Part shown: piece after piece, positions 52,902 through 63,970 of the stretch | Layout: each line of letters opens with the position of its first letter | How positions within the stretch are numbered: the stretch's first letter is position 1 | Assembly (NCBI GenBank): GCA_946902875.1 | Contig: OX336349.1 | Span: forward strand, 10,563,891 to 10,627,890 | Length of the DNA stretch: 64,000 bases | Origin: Nematopogon swammerdamellus | Lineage: Eukaryota > Arthropoda > Insecta > Lepidoptera > Adelidae | Direction: 5' to 3' | Notes under the pieces: generated by a model | The model's input: the letters and a program-made list of their open reading frames with translations, nothing else | Database searches by the model: none | What the model was told of the DNA's origin: nothing | Position numbers and translations under genes: made by a program

Positions 52902-53270
52902 TCATTTCAAGTTAAAGGCTCCATCGTCTGATGGCGCATACAAGTATGGCGAATAGCTCGGAATGTCGATCTCGTCCAATCCTTTTGCTTTGACTGTGGC
53001 GAAGTCAGCTCCCTTCATTATGTAGACGAAAGCGCAGCGGTCTAGCCTCGTGTGCTCCTCCCACGGTGTGTCTTCCGGTCGCCACTGGTTGAGTGTTCCT
53101 CCGCAGTAAAAGCACACCACTTTGTCACCAAAACCAGTGTAGAAAAACCCAGCCTTAACAATTTCTTCAGGCTTCTGCCGGAGGGCGCGTGGCCAATCGT
53201 TGAATGTTTGAAGACCTGCCGACTCGGACGAATAGCGCAGGTAAAATTCTAAAGATATTGAGTCAGCCAT
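52902..53270 (-). CDS. single-BIR, IAP-like protein, right arm (122 residues)
   Basis: It is the mirror of 42601-42969 and its translation is identical, including the zinc ligands C53, C56, H73 and C80. It has the same duplicated leader upstream (53271-53730) and the same AATAAA downstream. Intact in both arms, unlike the proline-rich gene, which hints at selection or recent gene conversion. Confidence 0.85.
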   Translation of the reverse strand: MADSISLEFYLRYSSESAGLQTFNDWPRALRQKPEEIVKAGFFYTGFGDKVVCFYCGGTLNQWRPEDTPWEEHTRLDRCAFVYIMKGADFATVKAKGLDEIDIPSYSPYLYAPSDDGAFNLK

Positions 53271-53730
53271 GTCTGCATTCCTACACCATTAGGCTCCAAC
53301 CTACCTGACTAACGATGCCTTAGTCATGCTGAGTATGAATACATTTCAGAGAACATTGTTACGTTATCTTTATATTAATGGGTAGGGGGGTAAGTCGTTC
53401 CTGCAGGTTGCTACAGGATAAAACCTGCCACCCGATGTCACGTCACGACAAATGGCGTCACGTCTCTACAGGTAAAATTCCAAAGATATTGAGTCAGCCA
53501 TGTCTGCATTCCTACACCATTAGGCTCCAACCTACCTGACTGACGATGCCTCAGTCATGCTGAGTATGAATACATTTCACAGAACATTGTTACGTTATCT
53601 TTATATTAATGGGTAGGGGGGTAAGTCGTTCCTGCAGGTTGCTACAGGTTAAAACCTGCCACCAATGTCACGTCACGACAAATGGCGTCACGTCTCTACA
53701 GGTAAAATTCCAAAGATACTGAGTCAGCCG
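53271..53730 (-). repeat. two BIR-leader copies, right arm
   Basis: It is the mirror of 42141-42600, with ATG at about 53501 closed by TAG after 11 codons. Confidence 0.8.
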
Positions 53731-53735
53731 CGGAG

Positions 53736-54171
53736 AACGGGCGGTGAGGCAGGGGGCGGGGAAGCGCGGGCAGAGGCGGCGGATGGTGGTAGGGGCGGGG
53801 TGGGGTAGGGGGCAGGGGCGAAGCCTCGGTGCATGTGGAACCATGCTGGTGGGGTGCAGCACCCTGGAGCTGAACCATGACTCCGAAGGCCTACGTACGC
53901 CTCAAATGGATGGGGCGCAGCACCCTGGACCTGAACCCTGAATCTGGAACCCTGAATCCTGAATCCTAAGGCCTGAATCCTGAATCCGAAAGTCTGAACC
54001 CTGAATCCGAAGGCCTACGTACACCCTCCAAATTGATGGGGCGCAGCACCCTGACCTGACACCCTGGAGCTGAACCCTGACTTCGAAGCCCTACGTACAC
54101 CCCAAATTAGGCCACGCCCCCTGATTCTCGGACTTAGAAAAATCACGAGTGTGTGCTCGGAGCCCCCTACA
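53736..54171 (-). repeat. sub-terminal GC-rich tandem repeats, right arm
   Basis: It is the mirror of 41700-42135: GGGGCGCAGCACCCTGGACC, CTGAATCCTGAATCC-type repeats. Confidence 0.8.
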
Positions 54172-54180
54172 TACCCTACT

Positions 54181-54186
54181 ACTAAG
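54181..54186 (+). repeat. target-site duplication ACTAAG, right copy
   Basis: It follows the right terminus ...ATACCCTACT directly and continues as GGATAAG, the normal SINE-body sequence. Confidence 0.8.
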
Positions 54187-54200
54187 GGATAAGAAAATTC

Positions 54201-54568
54201 GTCAGCCTCGGTAGCTCAGTGGCGCGGTTGGTTAGTCAACTGTTATTAAGCAACGCTGAGCGCGGTCAGTGTTTGGATGGGTGACCGCTCGACCGTTGGA
54301 GGCTGACCGTGGTTCGGATTCCACGTTAAACTGTAGGTCCCTTCCCTTCTTACCTTACTAGGTGGTAGGGTTTATCCCGGCCGGGTTGGTACCACCGCAC
54401 TGAACGAAACGTCGGTCGAAACGGCTATGTAAATAGTTCGTGTTTTCCGTCCAGTTTAGTGTAGCCGACATGAAATTAAGGGAAGCACTGACATGGCACC
54501 TAGTTCACCCTGTGTTATGGGCTGACATCACGGATGTTGTAGGTGATGTAGCCAACCGTGTCAGGTTC

Positions 54569-54599
<31 letters not shown>
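54201..54599 (+). mobile_element. full-length SINE, tRNA-like head with 5S rRNA-like insert
   Basis: The head GTCAGCCTCGGTAGCTCAGT is followed by the 5S-like TTAAGCAACGCTGAGCGCGG and TGGATGGGTGACCGC, then B box GTGGTTCGGATTCC. The tail is a run of about 29 A (54571-54599). It starts 15 bp after the right target duplication of the 12.5-kb element. Confidence 0.85.
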
Positions 54600-54601
<2 letters not shown>

Positions 54602-54639
54602 ATCTCACCAATTAATTGATTGAGTAACAGCCTGTATAT

Positions 54640-55140
54640 ACTATATATACAATATCGTCCGTCACGTGCGTCGGTTTAATAAAGCTATTGTACTTATTGT
54701 TCCGGCAAGATTTAGCTGCGTTGCGCTCTATCTAATGGGTTCTCTCTCCGCAACTCTGAATTCAGTTTATTTTCATATTGGCAAACTTTCAAATCTAACT
54801 CAAATTTATGTTAAAGCGCGATCTGAACGCGTCGGATTAATTCTTCTAATAACAAAGGATTTTTATCAGACACGAACTGATGCGCATTGTATAGAGTTGG
54901 GCAAACGAATTACGAAGTGTAGAGACATACTTATTTTGTTGGTTTTCAATCAGATTTAAATTAGTGTACGCGAATAAAATTTGGCAATGTATTTTTATAC
55001 TATAGGTACAATAGTACATATATGATTATAGAATAGGTAGTTATATAAAACTAACGATTTCTTGCTCTTTACACCACTTTTTTGTTTTGTTTTATTTGCG
55101 CTTTGCTCAAACTGTAATAATCTGTATGGAGAGCATTTTC
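54640..55140. other. unassigned sequence
   Basis: A 97-codon frame at 54666-54959 shows no motif. GTTTAATAAAGCTATTGTAC at 54675 looks like a poly(A) region, perhaps of a solo LTR; not provable here. Confidence 0.3.
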
Positions 55141-55146
55141 ATAACT

Positions 55147-55535
55147 AACTAGCTTTTGCCCGCGGCTTCGCTTGCGTGAAATTCGTACCTATTTAAAAAG
55201 AAGAAAGTAAGTTTATGCTCGCTACCGTAGTAGGTACCTTTATTTCGACGCGCGGAACAATTCGGTTTGTATGAGAGCCACATCTTAGCGTAACCGGAAC
55301 AAAATGTTATTTGGCCTATCCAGTGTCCCGATAGTTAAATGTGTTTGTACTAAGTTTCTTCGAAGTCGGATGATCGGTTTAAGAGTTGGATGGACGAACA
55401 TGCATACATACATACATACATACAGAACATATTTCTAAAAATCGTCAATTTAGATTTAGTATCATATAGTCTACAAACGCAATAAAACAAAGTAAATTAC
55501 TCGATGACCATCCCTTACGAATTTATTATTAGTAT
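55147..55535 (+). mobile_element. dispersed repeat (GCCCGCGGCTTCGC family), intact copy
   Basis: It starts ACTAGCTTTTGCCCGCGGCT and ends at CGAATTTATTATTAGTATGA, with an (ATAC)n run at 55403-55425. It is the uninterrupted sister of 38755-39415. Confidence 0.7.
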
Positions 55536-55539
55536 GATG

Positions 55540-56370
55540 ATGATATGATGATGATGATGATGATATTGCAAATATTGTAATGTGGTATAGGTACTGCAGA
55601 AAAAAAAATATTGACTGCTGGCGAGTTTTCTTGTCTATTCTTTCTCTACCCATACCACATTTCCCATACAAATTAGTTAGACAAGAAACTGCGAGTGAGT
55701 GGTTCAGCAAGCCGATTAGGTAATAGCTGCCAATGCGTACCTACACCGTATAGGTTGATTCGAAGAAAGTCTTAACTAATAAAAAAGGAAAATCATTAAC
55801 TTGCGCCGTCCTCATTCTAAGTTCGCTTATTATAAGTCGGGAACTACTCAATCGATTCGCATAGGGTTTTAACTGACGCATTGAGGCACATCTAAGGATA
55901 GCTATGGGATATATTTCCATGAATCGATGCCGCGCGAACATCTATAAATTGCGATCGATTCCGTAGGAACATTACATCGACTAAGTAGCTAAGTACCTAA
56001 TTCTCAATCTACACTTTGTTGGTCTGAATAAAAGGTATTTTCCCGGTATAGGAAAATGTTGCTACGGAATCGCAATTTGTTCATTTTTGTTCATAATCTT
56101 TTTATAACTATTTCTTGCTACTTTACAATCTAGGTATAAATTCCGTTTCTTAATGCACACGAGCAAATAGACATACAAATAATATCTCTACTCTAGGCCT
56201 AGAAAAAAGTGACTTTAAAAAATACGTTTCTCCCCAGAATCAGTGAATCTTCGGTTTTGTTTGTTAGTGCGAGATCGCCAACAAAAGCCGGCCGCTTTAA
56301 TTCGATCATGTCAAAATAGCTAATGGGGCTAGTGATTTTACGAGGCAGTCGCGTCGCTCGCGGCCGCCTC
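55540..56370. other. (GATGAT)n and unassigned sequence
   Basis: A GATGAT-type microsatellite lies at 55534-55564; otherwise nothing recognised. Confidence 0.4.
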
Positions 56371-56371
56371 G

Positions 56372-56980
56372 CCGAGGCACCACCGTTTAGTTGGAGACCA
56401 CCAAACTTTGAAACTTATATTTGAGCCAACCTATTACCGCTGCTCCAAACAATACGAGGCAACATGTCACACCTCCAACGACTCTTTAGCGGCAGTTCGT
56501 GAAATTTTTGGCCATAAAGTGATATCCAAAAGAGGTGACATTAACTGGCCACCTGGCAGCCCAGATTTGTCCCCAATAAAATTTTTCCTTTGGGGATCGC
56601 GACCTTAAAAGCAAAGTTTTCATAAACAACCCACAGTCTATTCAAGAATTGAAGGAAAACATTTGCAATGAAATGCAAAACATTTCAACGAACACTTTTC
56701 AGGCGGTTATGGAAAATTTCAGGTCCAGGTTACAGGAGTGTAAAAATAATCAAGGTTCACACTAACACGATGTAATATTTAAAAAATAAAACCCTTATTT
56801 TACGTACTTTTATATGCAATAAACGTTTCTTGAAATAAACAGCTGGTTTATTGTTTATAGCAATTTAAAATGTAAAGAGACTAATTTGGTCCACCCGTTA
56901 TTTGGGGATGGTACTTAATATTTATTCAAAAAAATTCTCACCTTTCAACGGGCTCCAACTAAATGGAAACCTCCTCGGCC
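56372..56980 (+). mobile_element. mariner-like transposon deletion derivative
   Basis: Imperfect inverted ends GCCGAGGCACCACCGTTTAG... and its counterpart at about 56945-56980 (TTTAGTTGGAG shared) flank a transposase remnant and a 3' AT-rich part. The N-terminal half of the transposase is missing. Confidence 0.65.
56430..56765 (+). pseudogene. mariner/Tc1-superfamily transposase, C-terminal half, broken
   Basis: GHKVISKRGDINWPPGSPDL and FFLWG are the hallmark of a mariner-related DDE transposase. The usual QDGA block reads QYEA and the aspartate before FFLW is lysine, so catalytic residues are lost. A frameshift near 56600 moves to the frame reading LKSKVFINNPQSIQELKENI, which runs to a stop near 56765. 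Confidence 0.8.
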
Positions 56981-56999
56981 ACTCGCTAGCTAGCTCGCA

Positions 57000-57470
57000 A
57001 CAACGCAACGAATGCCTCGTGTTTCAACAATTTCTAGATTCTGGTTACCGAATGATTTAGGACACATTATGTATGTCCACCAAATACTATGTTCAGTATG
57101 ATATGAGTATATAATATGTGTAGGCTAGCTTGTAAATAGGTAGTAGATATGAATGCTGAAAAGAGAAATAACGCAACAAATTCGGAATACATTCGACTAG
57201 CTATTCATATTTCGCTTTCTCTCCATTATTTACGTACCTATGATCCACTTAATATTTACTTTTTTTGTCGCCAATATTACCAAATCATTAGATTGTGTTG
57301 TTTCTTAAAATTGTAATGCGAAATGGCGATAAATAAACGTTTTCATTTCATTTCATTTCATTTTACTTTATTATATCTTAGCTCGGATTCGAACCAATGT
57401 TAGGTAAGTAAACTCATTAGGTAGAGAAAGGCATTTGTTACAAGACTATACTATACAAGTGGAACCACTT
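57000..57470. other. AT-rich sequence
   Basis: A (TTTCA)n stretch lies at 57343-57362; no gene seen. Confidence 0.4.
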
Positions 57471-57474
57471 CGAC

Positions 57475-57780
57475 AGGTAGGGTTTATGGGCTCCTGGCCT
57501 TTCACGTCCAAGTATATCTCCGATTACTCCGACACACTCCATTGGAAGGTGTGGATCTAAGCTTACGATGGCTTCACCGAACATATCCGGGCCCATCGGC
57601 AGTAGAGGAGGGTATTAATCGAGGCCGGGACTAGCGAGTGGCCACTCTAAATTTCCCGCGCATGCTTCACGTTTCGGCTCGCTTCAAGCCCTCGTCAGCT
57701 AGTCTGCGTTGACTAGGACGCGGGGAAACACCAGTCCCGCTCTCGACCTCCCTCTCTCTACCTATCCATATTCTGTAGGA
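57475..57780. repeat. GC-rich block, probable transposon relic
   Basis: GATCTAAGCTTACGATGGCT, CATATCCGGGCCCATCGGCA and GGGAAACACCAGTCCCGCTC contrast with the AT-rich surroundings and resemble untranslated parts of R1/R2-type LINEs. I cannot assign it. Confidence 0.3.
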
Positions 57781-57789
57781 TGCTTCCAG

Positions 57790-58530
57790 TGACGTTTTCG
57801 AAGAAGTTTTCGACAAAATTGCCCACATAATTTGAAAAATAGATTCACCAAATTATTCGGTTTTCCGTGATAACTTTAAGGCTTCGAATTTTCGTTTAGG
57901 TTTTCCTTCCTTAAAACTATGAGAGAGGACCTATGTTCCTTATTGTAATTTTCTTTTATTTTAGATTCAGTAGTTTCGGAGAAAAGGGCGTTGGTAGCCA
58001 AAGTTTTCATAAAATGCTAATAAGGCATGTTCTTCTAACCAAAATAAGTTGTAAGTATGTATCTTATCCCTCTTGAAATTAACGCTAGATTTTCTATTTC
58101 AGAACGTGTTCCTTGGCAACAGCAACCAGAAACTATGAATAAAAAATCTCATAAGAAAAAGGTTCGTTTACATATTATTAGATAGCTACATAAAGTAACA
58201 TGTTTGTTTTGTCCCAGTGGCCTGTTTCTGTAGGCACTGTTGAAAGGTATAATATTGTGCAGGATCTCTTTTATGTGTGGCGTCTCTCGATTTCGAAAAT
58301 GAAATTGGCTTTGCCAAGTATAAATTACCTATTGCTAAGTTTAAATTACCTCCTTGCAAAATGTAACCCGCTTTATAAGATAAACATTTATTTTTATTTA
58401 AACTCGAGTTGAGAGCTTCATCTCATTGTAAATTAATTTACGAAATTTATTTGGCACAGATTATCTCTACTCGAAATATTTTGATTTCACCTTCAATTAA
58501 AATGTTTGGCTGCCAACTAGATACCTAGGT
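57790..58530. other. AT-rich intergenic sequence
   Basis: No motif; the frame at 58200-58412 looks like chance. Confidence 0.4.
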
Positions 58531-58539
58531 ACTCTACTA

Positions 58540-58640
58540 CGTGGCCGGCGGCGGCGTCGGCGGCGGCGCTGCGCTGGTCAGTGCCCTGCTCGCTCAGGGT
58601 CTCGTGGATTATTTAAACGTGGTTTACTCAGTCAGTGGCT
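58540..58640 (+). promoter_or_regulatory. CpG-rich block, possible promoter
   Basis: GCCGGCGGCGGCGTCGGCGG then GCTGGTCAGTGCCC and TTACTCAGTCAGTGGC contain initiator-like TCAGT. No downstream exon was found, so this is only a candidate. Confidence 0.2.
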
Positions 58641-58934
58641 TACGAGTTGGCTTATTTATATCGAGTTAATACAATCATAGGAGCGTACTTGTATGTACAT
58701 ACTTTGTATTGTACCAGATATTCATTGCAGTCCATATTTTTTTTTTTTTAAGTAAGCAAACCACTGTACCTCTATCTATATGTATATATACCTAGTAAGT
58801 AGGTATTATAAGTAGTAAATAACTATCTACCATAGACAACAAAACGGACTAAAACTACCTATTAAGTATTCTGTGCTAAAAGTGGTAATACTTGGTGCTT
58901 ACCAATAATGCTAAAAAAACCGTCATGTAAACCA

Positions 58935-59170
58935 TGTTCACGTGCCGAGGGCCTCCAGACTTTTTGGATGGGTGGGTGCCCGACCGTTTAAGTTGGCTGT
59001 GGTTCGGATTACACTTGAAGCTGTAGTTTCATCGTTTTATCTTACTATGTACCTACATATTTAGATGCTAGGGATTAACCCGTTCGGATTGGTACAACAG
59101 CACTGAATGACGATCGGTTGAACAAAACGGCTATAAAAATAATTCGTCGTGTTGAGGCGACGCGACACAC
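58935..59170 (+). repeat. decayed tRNA/5S SINE
   Basis: TTTTTGGATGGGTGGGTGCC (5S-like), GGCTGTGGTTCGGATTACAC (B box region) and GATTGGTACAACAGCACTGA follow the family order. Confidence 0.5.
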
Positions 59171-59289
59171 ACATACTCACACTACGTTAAACTTATAACA
59201 CCCCTCTTTTTGCGTCGGGGGTTGTAAAATGACTACACGTAGGTATATTTTAGATAACCACATAAAAACTTTACTGAACCCTGTTTGTA

Positions 59290-59475
59290 CGCAAAAACGA
59301 AGATAAATGCCGGCAGCGCGCCCACAATTTTGGCGCGCTTTTTAATGCGCGCGTAGCGAAGGCGTAGGCGAAGTTTTTGGGCTCAGGGCATTCGACGCGT
59401 GCGCGCGCGGCCTTTCCGACGCGACGCGCAACAGACAAGCGCTACGCAAGCATTGACACGCATTGCCCCTTGTGG
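59290..59475. repeat. CpG-rich repeat-like block
   Basis: GCGCGCCC...TTGGCGCGCTTTTTAATGC, TGCGCGCGCGGCC and CGACGCGACGCGCAACAG form a local CpG island-like patch; no gene. Confidence 0.35.
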
Positions 59476-59479
59476 TCGC

Positions 59480-61190
59480 ATTCCATTCATTAGCAGATTT
59501 AGACTTCAATGGCTTTGATTAAATAAATACTAATTAGTTAATAGGTACCTAGTTACCTAAAAATATTATATTAGCAGATACAGTAACTTATTTTTTTTAT
59601 GGAAACAATACTTGGTCAGAAACAGTAGACAATAATAGTAAGTAATCCCAGGTACATAGGTAGAGGCAGTATTATTATGACGGAAATTCCTCAGTCAGGA
59701 ACTGGTTGGGAAGTAGGCAGTCGGGAATCGTTCGTTGAAAGATCTCTTTGTATCGTGCTTTTGATGTAAGTATAGGTAGTTTCTTGTTTAATGGACTCTT
59801 CACGTCCTTTCTCATCAATCATCATACGAATTATAAAAGCTACGTCCATAAAACAATAATATGTCGCAACCGAGGTCGCAACAACATGTGCGACCCAATT
59901 CGTCAGCCTGTCTAAAGGCGGGCTCCGAGATTCTGTCACATAATATACCTACGTACTACGTACGTAACGTACTGTCCAGTTTGTTTTGGCACCGCCATCA
60001 TTTTGATTCGAGGCGATCATGAGGCGATTGATCTTATTTCTGGAATAATATGTCACATCGCGTCATCCAGCCATTATTTTTATTTTCTAGCTCAAACTAT
60101 TATAGCGTTGGTAATTTTATAGAAACGCATTAATGAATCCATTCGTGCATCGAGGGAAACGTATCATCAGGCCCATGAGAGTGTAATTACTACCTACCTA
60201 ATTAATTATAGGTATTGTTCTGGAAAAAGTTTCTAGGAGAGAGCAAACAAGGTAATTATTAGGTACCTACCTACCTACACTGTTTTCCAAACTGATCATA
60301 TTCTGCGTAGACTCTACCATGCACTACCATATCATGGTAGAGTTTGCGCGATTTGTAAACTTATACGAATGATCCTTACAATTAATTTTCACCTTTTCAC
60401 ATTCAAGCAACTTCATCAAGACCCAAAAAAATGGATCACACACATCGATCAAATTATTATTATCTGTTTCGTCGGCTCAAAGACAAACAACAAGTTGACT
60501 GACACTGGGTTTAATGGCGGCTTCAAGTGCGATCAAAACACTATACAGACTATTCTTGCCCTATAGTCTTGCATGCAGAATAATAATAAACAAAGGAGGC
60601 GAGATATGGGCGGTTGGCCTCGTTAGTAGGCAGACAAGCGGTTGACAGGTGGGCGTCGCCACGCCGCGCCTCCGCGCCGCGCCGGCCGTGGACATACGAA
60701 CAGCGTGTTGGAAAATGCATAGTTAGGTACATACTCGTAGAGTTCCAAGATCCCCAGAAGCTCAAATGAAAGAAACAAAACAAATGTTTGTTATAAGTAC
60801 CTACTTGATAGGTATTACATACTTATTATATTTTATTGAGTAGAGAAAAAGTTTTAGATAGGTACCTACTTACTTGTAATATTTTAATAGTTTACACTTT
60901 CAGTTAGAGCAGATGTTTACCTTCTATTGGGATAATTTTAGAACAAATATACTTAACTATTTTAAAAAATCACAAGGCTTTATAACTTCTGCAGATATAT
61001 ATTAGAAAATGTTGAACCGACTTTACATTCACATTATGTGACTTTTAAAGAAAATTGAAAAATGAAGTTAATTGGAAACGACACAGGCATTTTGTATCAT
61101 TCCAAATAAATTGAAATTTTCAAGCATTATTGTCAACGAAATTAAAAATAAGTTTTCACGCATCTTGGACACCGCCCACGCATTTTGAAC
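59480..61190. other. AT-rich intergenic sequence with one GC patch at 60650-60710
   Basis: A 16-bp inverted pair (ACTCTACCATG...CATGGTAGAGT) is at 60311-60342. CACGCCGCGCCTCCGCGCCG near 60660 is the only CpG cluster. No coding sequence seen. Confidence 0.4.
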
Positions 61191-61193
61191 ACG

Positions 61194-61440
61194 GGTTGGC
61201 TAAGCTCAAGTGGCAGTGGACGGGGGCACATCAGCCGAAGAGACGACTTCCGCTGGAGTAACTACTGTCCTACACTGGCGTCCGTGGACAGGAAAACGGA
61301 GTATGGGAAGACCACTCCCCGGGTGGGACGACGACACCAAGGAAATCGGCGGAACGCATTTGTTCCTACCACCAAAGGCCGTGAGGACTGGAGGAAAGTT
61401 GGATGTGTAATTGGACACATACGCGCTGACCTGTGACGCT
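61194..61440 (+). pseudogene. RTE-clade LINE, ORF C-terminal fragment
   Basis: LKWQWTG, then (in shifted frames) ISRRDD...W and HWRPWTGKRSMGRP, matches the last 60 residues of RTE ORFs such as the copy at 61780-61900. At least two frameshifts are visible. Confidence 0.75.
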
Positions 61441-61779
61441 GACTGACTAACGCATGCGCCAAACTAAAAATGTGTAAATGCAACGTTTGTTACCTTATAT
61501 TTATGAATGCTCGCTTATACATCGAGAACGACCGAGAGAACGATTCAACTAATTTGCATTAGATCAATGCAATTTAAAAAAATATTTGCTACCTAGCGGC
61601 AGTAAAGAAATACGCTTGGAAGTAGATTAAATTTTTATCAAAATAAAAAAATATCATCATCATCATCAGCCTGTATCGATCCACTGCTGGACATAGGCCT
61701 CTCCCAAGGCGCGCCACCACACGCGGTCTTCCGCTCTTCTCATCCATCCACTCCCGGCTACCTTTTTTAGGTCATCTGT

Positions 61780-62073
61780 CTACCTAGCCGGGGGGCGTCC
61801 CACGCTACGTTTGCTTGTACGTGGCCTCCATTCGAGTACCCGTCTACCCCATCGGTTGTCGGGTCTACGACAGATGTGCCCTGCCCACTGCCACTTCAGC
61901 TTGCTTATTTTCTTAGCAATGTCGACTACCTTAGTTCTTTGACGTATCATGTCGTTACGGATTTTATCGGTCAAAGAAATGCCGAGCATTGCTCTTTCCA
62001 TAGCTCGCTGAGCGACTTTAAATTTGTGGACCAGGCCAATCGTCAGGGTCCACGTTTCCGCTCCGTACGTCAT
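61780..62073 (-). pseudogene. RTE C-terminal domain
   Basis: TYGAETWTL, RAMLGISL and KLKWQWAGHICRR...WGRRVLEWRPRT define the RTE/craTE C-terminal region. It is the intact counterpart of the fragment at 61194. Confidence 0.88.
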
Positions 62074-62962
62074 TACTGGCAGAACGCACTGATTGAAGAC
62101 CGTGGGATGGAGGATGAAAAGATGTGGCGGAGTTTCCCAAATGCCGCCCAGCCTAGCTGAATCCTTCTGTTGGCCTCCTTGTCAAAGTTGTGCTTCCCTA
62201 GTTGGATGGTTTGTCCAAGATAGACATAATTCTGCACAACTTCGAGGGTCGCCTCTCCAACTGTTACGTGCCCCGGGACGACGTGTTCGTTGAACATGAC
62301 TTTTGTCTTGTCCAAATTCATCCCGAGGCCGACTCGGCGGGAGGCGACATTGAGGCCGTTCAGCAGGTTATTCAGCTCCTCCAGCGATTCGCCTATCACG
62401 ACTATGTCATCAGCGAAACGTAGGTGTGAAATGTACTCGCCGTTAATATTAATGCCGTGCTTTTTCCAATCCAGCAGCTTGAATATATCTTCCAATGCAT
62501 TCGTAAACAGTTTCGGAGATATAACATCTCCTGTCTGACTCCACGATGCAATTGGATAGGTTTTGTCTGCTGGTCCTGTATTGGTACGGTCATTGTCGCG
62601 GCACTATAGAGACATTTCAGCACCTCAATGTATCGCCAATCGGTTTGGCATCGCTGTAAGGATTCCACAGCCCAGGTTTCGATAGAGTCAAAGGCTTTCT
62701 CGTAGTCCACAAAAGCGAGACACAGTGGCCGATTATACTCTTCGGACTTCTGTATAATCTGCCGTAAGGTGTGGATGTGGTCTACGGTACTGTAACCCCT
62801 CCGAAACCCGGCCTGCTCTGGCGGCTGGTGGTCGTCAAACCTTCGGGCGAGACGATTGGTGAGGACTCTCGAGAACAGCTTATATACGTGGCTCAGGAGC
62901 GAGATGGGCCTATAGTTCTTCAACAAGGCTTTGTCGCCTTTCTTGAAGAACAATACGGCCAT
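62073..62962 (-). pseudogene. RTE reverse transcriptase core
   Basis: KNYRPISLLSHVYKLFSRVL, FDDHQPPEQAGFRRGYSTVD and FVDYEKAFDSIE come from one frame; HLRFADDIVVIGESLEEL from another, with a shift at about 62550. Both catalytic aspartate motifs are present. Confidence 0.9.
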
Positions 62963-63170
62963 ACTCCTGTTCCACGACTCTGGCGTAATGCCACCGTGTA
63001 TGACAGAGTTGAAGAGCCTCTGTAGTTCCTTGAGGACCTTTGTCCCCCCGGCTCTGGGAAGCTCTGTAGTAACTCCGTCTTCACCAGGAGCCTTGTTGTT
63101 TTAAGCTGCTCTAGAGCAATCTTGATCTCGCCCATGTTGACGTCTGGGATATCCTCCGTGTAGTGGCGGG

Positions 63171-63629
63171 TTAATCTGGCTCGTCGGTCGTCTTTGTCGG
63201 GAACTGTAGGAGCAGCAGCTCGTGAGTCATATAGCCGTTCGTAGAACTTTTCGACTTCTGTGAGTAGTTCTGGCTTCGATGAGAGACAGCTCGACCATCT
63301 GCAGTTTTAAGTTTCGTCAGGTGGCTTCTGCCCAGTTGCTGCACGAACACTTTGGAGCCCTTATTCTGCTCTATCGCCTCATACACACGGCGTGTATTGT
63401 GTAGGCGAAGGTCGCGTCGTATCAGCTTCTTTATTTGGGCATTTTGAGCCCGAAGACCTAACGAATCAACTATTGCCTCGCGTCTCTGTCTCATCGCTTC
63501 CAGTGTCTCACTCGAAAGTTTCGACTGTTTCCCCTTGTGCTGATGTCTAAAATGTTTGCAGCCCACTTCTCGAATGACCTGCACCAGATTGTTAGTCATC
63601 TCATCAACGTCCTTTGTGGTTTCCAGCAA
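63171..63629 (-). pseudogene. RTE linker between endonuclease and RT
   Basis: A helical, basic segment (KLSSETLEAMRQRREAIVDS) conserved in RTE; the frame ends near 63260, where the ORF shifts. Confidence 0.7.
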
Positions 63630-63649
63630 ATCGAATCTATTTTTAAGCT

Positions 63650-63970
63650 CTATAGCTCGAAGCTGTCAGAACTCTGTGAGACTTGGAGCAGAGTTGGGCG
63701 GAGAGTTGACTTCATCAGACGGGACCGTTCAAGCTTGTAGTTAATATTTATAGTGCCTCGTACAAGTCTGTGATCGCTTCCAGTCTTAAACCGTTTTAGC
63801 ACTGAGACATCTCCAAATATTCGCTTCTTGTCCGCCAGGATGAAGTCAATCTCATTTTTCGTCCCACCATCGGGACTTTCCCAGGTCCACTTCCGTTGGG
63901 GCCTCTTCTTGAAGACATAAAAAATATAATTATTGTAATTCGGCTGTCCTGCGAAACGCCCATCACGCAC
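63650..63970 (-). pseudogene. RTE endonuclease, C-terminal part
   Basis: WTWESPDGGTKNEIDFILAD and TGSDHRLVRGTI are the last catalytic blocks (IDFIL, SDHRLV) of the apurinic-type endonuclease. The frame breaks at about 63645. Confidence 0.85.

Larger units (their letters stand above)
41691..54180. mobile_element. 12.5-kb palindromic element, Polinton/Maverick-like termini, gene-carrying inverted repeats
   Basis: Both ends begin AGTAGGGTATGTAGGGGG and are identical over at least the first 100 bp. Left arm 41691-47013, spacer 47014-48400, right arm 48401-54180. Mirror coordinates in the outer arms sum exactly to 95871, with small indels (34 bp near 51890, 10 bp near 50010) and one 394-bp segment only in the right arm (49011-49404). 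Each arm holds BIR, proline-rich and 101-residue genes, an exon-like frame, and copies of the tRNA/5S SINE. The 6-bp target duplication, 5'-AG ends and long inverted repeats are typical of Polintons. No polymerase B, integrase, protease, ATPase or capsid frame is visible, so it would be non-autonomous. An alternative is a different, unknown large DNA transposon. Confidence 0.75.

Noticed and set aside
42601..53270. The two BIR genes as a host IAP gene pair
   Set aside because: They lie in mirrored arms of a bounded element with target duplication and leader repeats, lack RING and introns, and are identical.
41691..54180. Assembly artefact (haplotype joined in inverted orientation)
   Set aside because: The 6-bp duplication at both edges and the asymmetric indels (34 bp, 10 bp, 394 bp) and distinct stop argue for real sequence, though long reads should confirm.
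54666..54959. 97-codon reading frame
   Set aside because: No recognisable domain; poly(A)-like motif sits near its start.
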